Source of the DNA: Bradyrhizobiaceae bacterium
GTDB taxonomy: Bacteria > Pseudomonadota > Alphaproteobacteria > Rhizobiales > Xanthobacteraceae
DNA length: 64,000 bases
Direction: 5' to 3'
Assembly: GCA_003963145.1 (NCBI GenBank)
Contig: RXJJ01000003.1
Location: 362,146 to 426,145, forward strand
The number at the start of each line of letters is the position of its first letter. Position 1 is the first letter of the stretch. The notes beneath the pieces were generated by a model that was given only the letters and a program-made list of their open reading frames with translations, was not told the origin of the DNA and made no database searches. Positions 61,573 to 64,000 of the stretch are shown piece by piece. Both the position numbers and the translations under genes were made by a program.

Positions 61573-63992
61573 AATTTACCCTCTCCTGGCTGAAGGATTA
61601 TCTCGACACCGACGAGCCGCTGGAAAAGCTCGCCGACAAGCTCACCATGATCGGGCTTGAGGTCGAGCATCTCGACGACAAGGCCAAGTCGCTTGCGCCG
61701 TTCACCATCGCAAAAATTATTTCCGCGCAGCAGCATCCGAATGCGGATCGTCTGCGCGTGTGCATGGTCGATACCGGCGATGGCGGCGCGCCGGTGCAGG
61801 TGGTCTGCGGCGCACCGAATGCGCGCGAGGGACTCGTCAGCGTGTTCTCGCCGCCCGGGACCTATATTCCTGCGAAGAACATCACGCTGAGCGTCGGCAC
61901 CATTCGCGGCGTCGAAAGCCGTGGCATGCTGTGTTCGGCCGCCGAGCTTGAACTCTCCGAAGACCACGACGGCATCATCGAATTGCCGGCGGACGCGCCG
62001 ATTGGAAAACCTTACGCGGAGTGGGCAGGCCTCGGCGATCCTGTGATCGAGATCAATCTCACGCCGAACCGCGCCGACTGCACCGGCGTGCACGGCATCG
62101 CGCGCGATCTGTCCGCCGCCGACATGGGCAAGTTCAAGGATAATCCGCCCAGGCCGATCAAGGGCGAATTTCCCTGCCCGGTGCAGGTGAAAATTGAGGA
62201 TGCGAAGCTGTGTCCGGGCTTCGCGCTGCGCTTCGTGCGCGGCGTGAAAAACGGCCCGTCGCCCGAATGGCTGCAAAAGCGCCTGACCTCGATCGGCCTG
62301 CGCCCGATCAATGCGCTGGTCGACATCACCAACTTCATGACCTTCGACCGCGCGCGGCCGCTGCACGTGTTCGACGCCGCAAAGGTCAAAGGTAATCTCG
62401 TCGTGCGCCATGCCAAGGAGGGCGAGACGCTGATCGCTCTCGACGGCAAGACCTATACGCTCGACGACACCATGTGCGTGATTGCCGATGAAAACGGGGC
62501 CGAGTCGCTTGCCGGCATCATGGGCGGCGAAGCATCGGGCTGCGACGACAACACCACCGATGTGCTGATCGAATCCGCGCTGTGGAACGAGATCAACATC
62601 GCGCAGACCGGCCGCAAGCTCGGCATCAATTCAGACGCGCGCTATCGTTTCGAGCGCGGCGTCGATCCGGCCTTCATGGTGCCGGGACTCGCGATGGCGA
62701 CGAAGCTCGTGCTCGACATCTGCGGCGGCAAGCCGTCCGAGATCGTTGTCGCGGGAAATCCGCACGCCGAAGATCGCATCATCGAATTTCCCCTCGATGA
62801 GGTGAAACGGCTTTCCGGCATCGAGGTGCCATTTCCGCAAGTGAAATCGATCCTCAGCCGTCTCGGCTTCATGGTCGCCGGCACGGGTCCCATCGTGAAA
62901 ATCGCTGTGCCCTCCTGGCGCGCGGACGTTCACGGCAAGGCCGATATCGTGGAAGAGATCGTGCGTATCGTCGGCGTGGACAGTGTGCCGCTGACGCCGT
63001 TCGATCGCGGTGATGCGCCGCGCAAGGCGGTGCTCACATCGCTGCAGCTGCGGACCCGCCGCGCCAAGCGCGCGCTCGCCGCGCGCGGCATGATGGAAGC
63101 GGTGACATGGTCGTTCGTCTCCAAGGCACAGGCCGAGCTGTTCGGCGGCGGACAGCGCGATCTTGAACTCGCCAACCCCATCGCCGCCGATCTGTCCGAC
63201 ATGCGGCCCTCACTGGTGCCGGGCCTCATTGCCGCGGCCCAGGCCAACGTGGATCGTGGCTTGACGGATATTGCGCTGTTCGAGGTCGGGCAGATTTTCA
63301 AGGGCGACAAACCGGAAGATCAGTTCATGGCCGCGAGCGGCGTCCGGCGCGGACTGGCCTCGTCGAAAGGTACGGGCCGCTCCTGGTCTGGTACCTTCGA
63401 AATCGATGCCTTCGATGCGAAGGCCGATGCATTCGCCGTGCTCGCTGCCGCGGGCGCGCCGGTGCAAGCCCTGCAAATCGTGCCCTGCAACGAAGCCAGA
63501 AACGCGCCGGCATGGCTGCATCCCGGCCGGTCGGGCGTCATCCAGATCGGACCGCAGAATGTGCTCGGCTATTTCGGCGAATTGCATCCGCGCACGCTGG
63601 AGGCCCTGAAAGCCGATGGACCGCTGGTGGCGTTCGAAATCATTCTCGAGCGGATTCCCGACGCCAAGGCCAAGCCGACCCGCGCCAAGCCGTTGCTCGA
63701 ACTTTCGGCCTTCCAGCCGGTATCGCGTGACTTTGCCTTCGTGGTCGATCGGGCGGTGAAAGCCGGCGACATCATCCGTGCCGCGCAGGGCGTCGACAAA
63801 AAGCTGATCACCGGCGTCACAGTGTTCGATGTCTATGAAGGCAAGGGCGTCGAGGACGGCAAGAAATCCGTCGCGATCGCCGTGACGCTGCAGCCGCGCG
63901 AAAAGACGCTGACCGATCAGGAGATCGAGGCCGTCGCCGCGAAGATCGTCGCCGAGGTCGGCAAGAAAACTGGTGGGGTGCTGCGAGTCTGA
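61569..63992 (+). CDS. pheT: phenylalanine-tRNA ligase beta subunit
   Basis: PheT binds tRNA-Phe and edits mis-charged Tyr-tRNA. The 807-residue product is complete: an EMAP/tRNA-binding fold ([21 protein letters not shown]), B3/B4 editing domains ([20 protein letters not shown] ... [10 protein letters not shown]), B5, and the C-terminal anticodon-binding domain ([19 protein letters not shown] ... [29 protein letters not shown]). The start is a GTG at 61569 overlapping the pheS TGA (GTGA). The last 8 bases of the window after its stop hold nothing. Confidence 0.98.
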   Translation: MKFTLSWLKDYLDTDEPLEKLADKLTMIGLEVEHLDDKAKSLAPFTIAKIISAQQHPNADRLRVCMVDTGDGGAPVQVVCGAPNAREGLVSVFSPPGTYIPAKNITLSVGTIRGVESRGMLCSAAELELSEDHDGIIELPADAPIGKPYAEWAGLGDPVIEINLTPNRADCTGVHGIARDLSAADMGKFKDNPPRPIKGEFPCPVQVKIEDAKLCPGFALRFVRGVKNGPSPEWLQKRLTSIGLRPINALVDITNFMTFDRARPLHVFDAAKVKGNLVVRHAKEGETLIALDGKTYTLDDTMCVIADENGAESLAGIMGGEASGCDDNTTDVLIESALWNEINIAQTGRKLGINSDARYRFERGVDPAFMVPGLAMATKLVLDICGGKPSEIVVAGNPHAEDRIIEFPLDEVKRLSGIEVPFPQVKSILSRLGFMVAGTGPIVKIAVPSWRADVHGKADIVEEIVRIVGVDSVPLTPFDRGDAPRKAVLTSLQLRTRRAKRALAARGMMEAVTWSFVSKAQAELFGGGQRDLELANPIAADLSDMRPSLVPGLIAAAQANVDRGLTDIALFEVGQIFKGDKPEDQFMAASGVRRGLASSKGTGRSWSGTFEIDAFDAKADAFAVLAAAGAPVQALQIVPCNEARNAPAWLHPGRSGVIQIGPQNVLGYFGELHPRTLEALKADGPLVAFEIILERIPDAKAKPTRAKPLLELSAFQPVSRDFAFVVDRAVKAGDIIRAAQGVDKKLITGVTVFDVYEGKGVEDGKKSVAIAVTLQPREKTLTDQEIEAVAAKIVAEVGKKTGGVLRV

Positions 63993-64000
63993 TGTTATCG

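Overview
This 64-kb window is dense, GC-rich, housekeeping chromosome from an alphaproteobacterium. It is most likely a member of the Bradyrhizobium/Rhodopseudomonas/Nitrobacter/Afipia group (Nitrobacteraceae). The main clues are an Irr-type iron regulator with a heme regulatory motif, a DivL-type pseudo-kinase, FzlA, a TsaE-kinase fusion followed by MurU, AddAB in place of RecBCD, the FYDLN-domain protein beside aroA, an Hsp20/DUF1150 pair behind a ROSE-like RNA thermometer, and four copies of a GTCATG-ended palindromic repeat. There is no prophage, insertion sequence, CRISPR array, integrase or obvious island. Almost every open frame is a recognisable core gene.

Layout. 1-3.7 kb: truB (5' end cut off)-rpsO-pnp. 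3.7-7.1 kb: a GST gene convergent with the fabA-fabB-fabI fatty-acid operon, which diverges from irr. 7.9-12.5 kb: an SH3-domain protein, a 2-hydroxyacid dehydrogenase, a MoeB-like enzyme, a methyltransferase and mutM. 12.5-29.5 kb: a long plus-strand run ubiE-ubiB-coaBC-dut-divL-tsaE/amgK-pilZ-murU-addB-addA-trxA, with several start/stop overlaps. 29.5-39.7 kb: a minus-strand run read as cmk-rpsA-sppA-ihfB-lapA-trpF-trpB-trpA-accD-folC. 39.9-43.1 kb: a cyclopropane-synthase-like methyltransferase gene lying between cmk and aroA, then the FYDLN gene. 43.2-46.3 kb: tRNA-Ala, a heat-shock unit (hsp20-DUF1150) and ilvD. 46.3-53.3 kb: a minus-strand cluster lptC-lptA-lptB-rpoN-hpf-ptsN, with rnd and tRNA-Leu upstream. 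53.4-58.4 kb: an NDUFA9-like dehydrogenase, uppP, fzlA, a hydrolase and a glycosyltransferase. 58.5-64 kb: infC-rpmI-rplT-pheS-pheT.

How the genes work together. Envelope functions recur: MurNAc recycling (AmgK domain plus MurU), undecaprenyl-phosphate supply (UppP), LPS transport (LptC/A/B) and division (FzlA, DivL). Information processing is the other theme: S15, PNPase, S1, IF3, L35, L20, PheRS, TsaE, AddAB, IHF and RNase D.

Points most worth a second look: (1) CoaBC carries an N-terminal ribbon-helix-helix domain of antitoxin (FitA) type, lies 33 bp downstream of a 7-3-7 palindrome, and lacks the usual cysteine in its decarboxylase clamp; (2) a ROSE-like thermometer with a UCGCU/AGAGGA hairpin precedes hsp20; (3) LptB has an unusual ~173-residue disordered N-terminal extension; (4) a 44-residue single-span membrane protein is encoded convergent with infC and shares its symmetric terminator; (5) AccD and MoeB have lost zinc-binding cysteines; (6) infC starts with ATT. 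Several of these may be lineage-wide traits rather than unique to this genome; that cannot be settled from one window.
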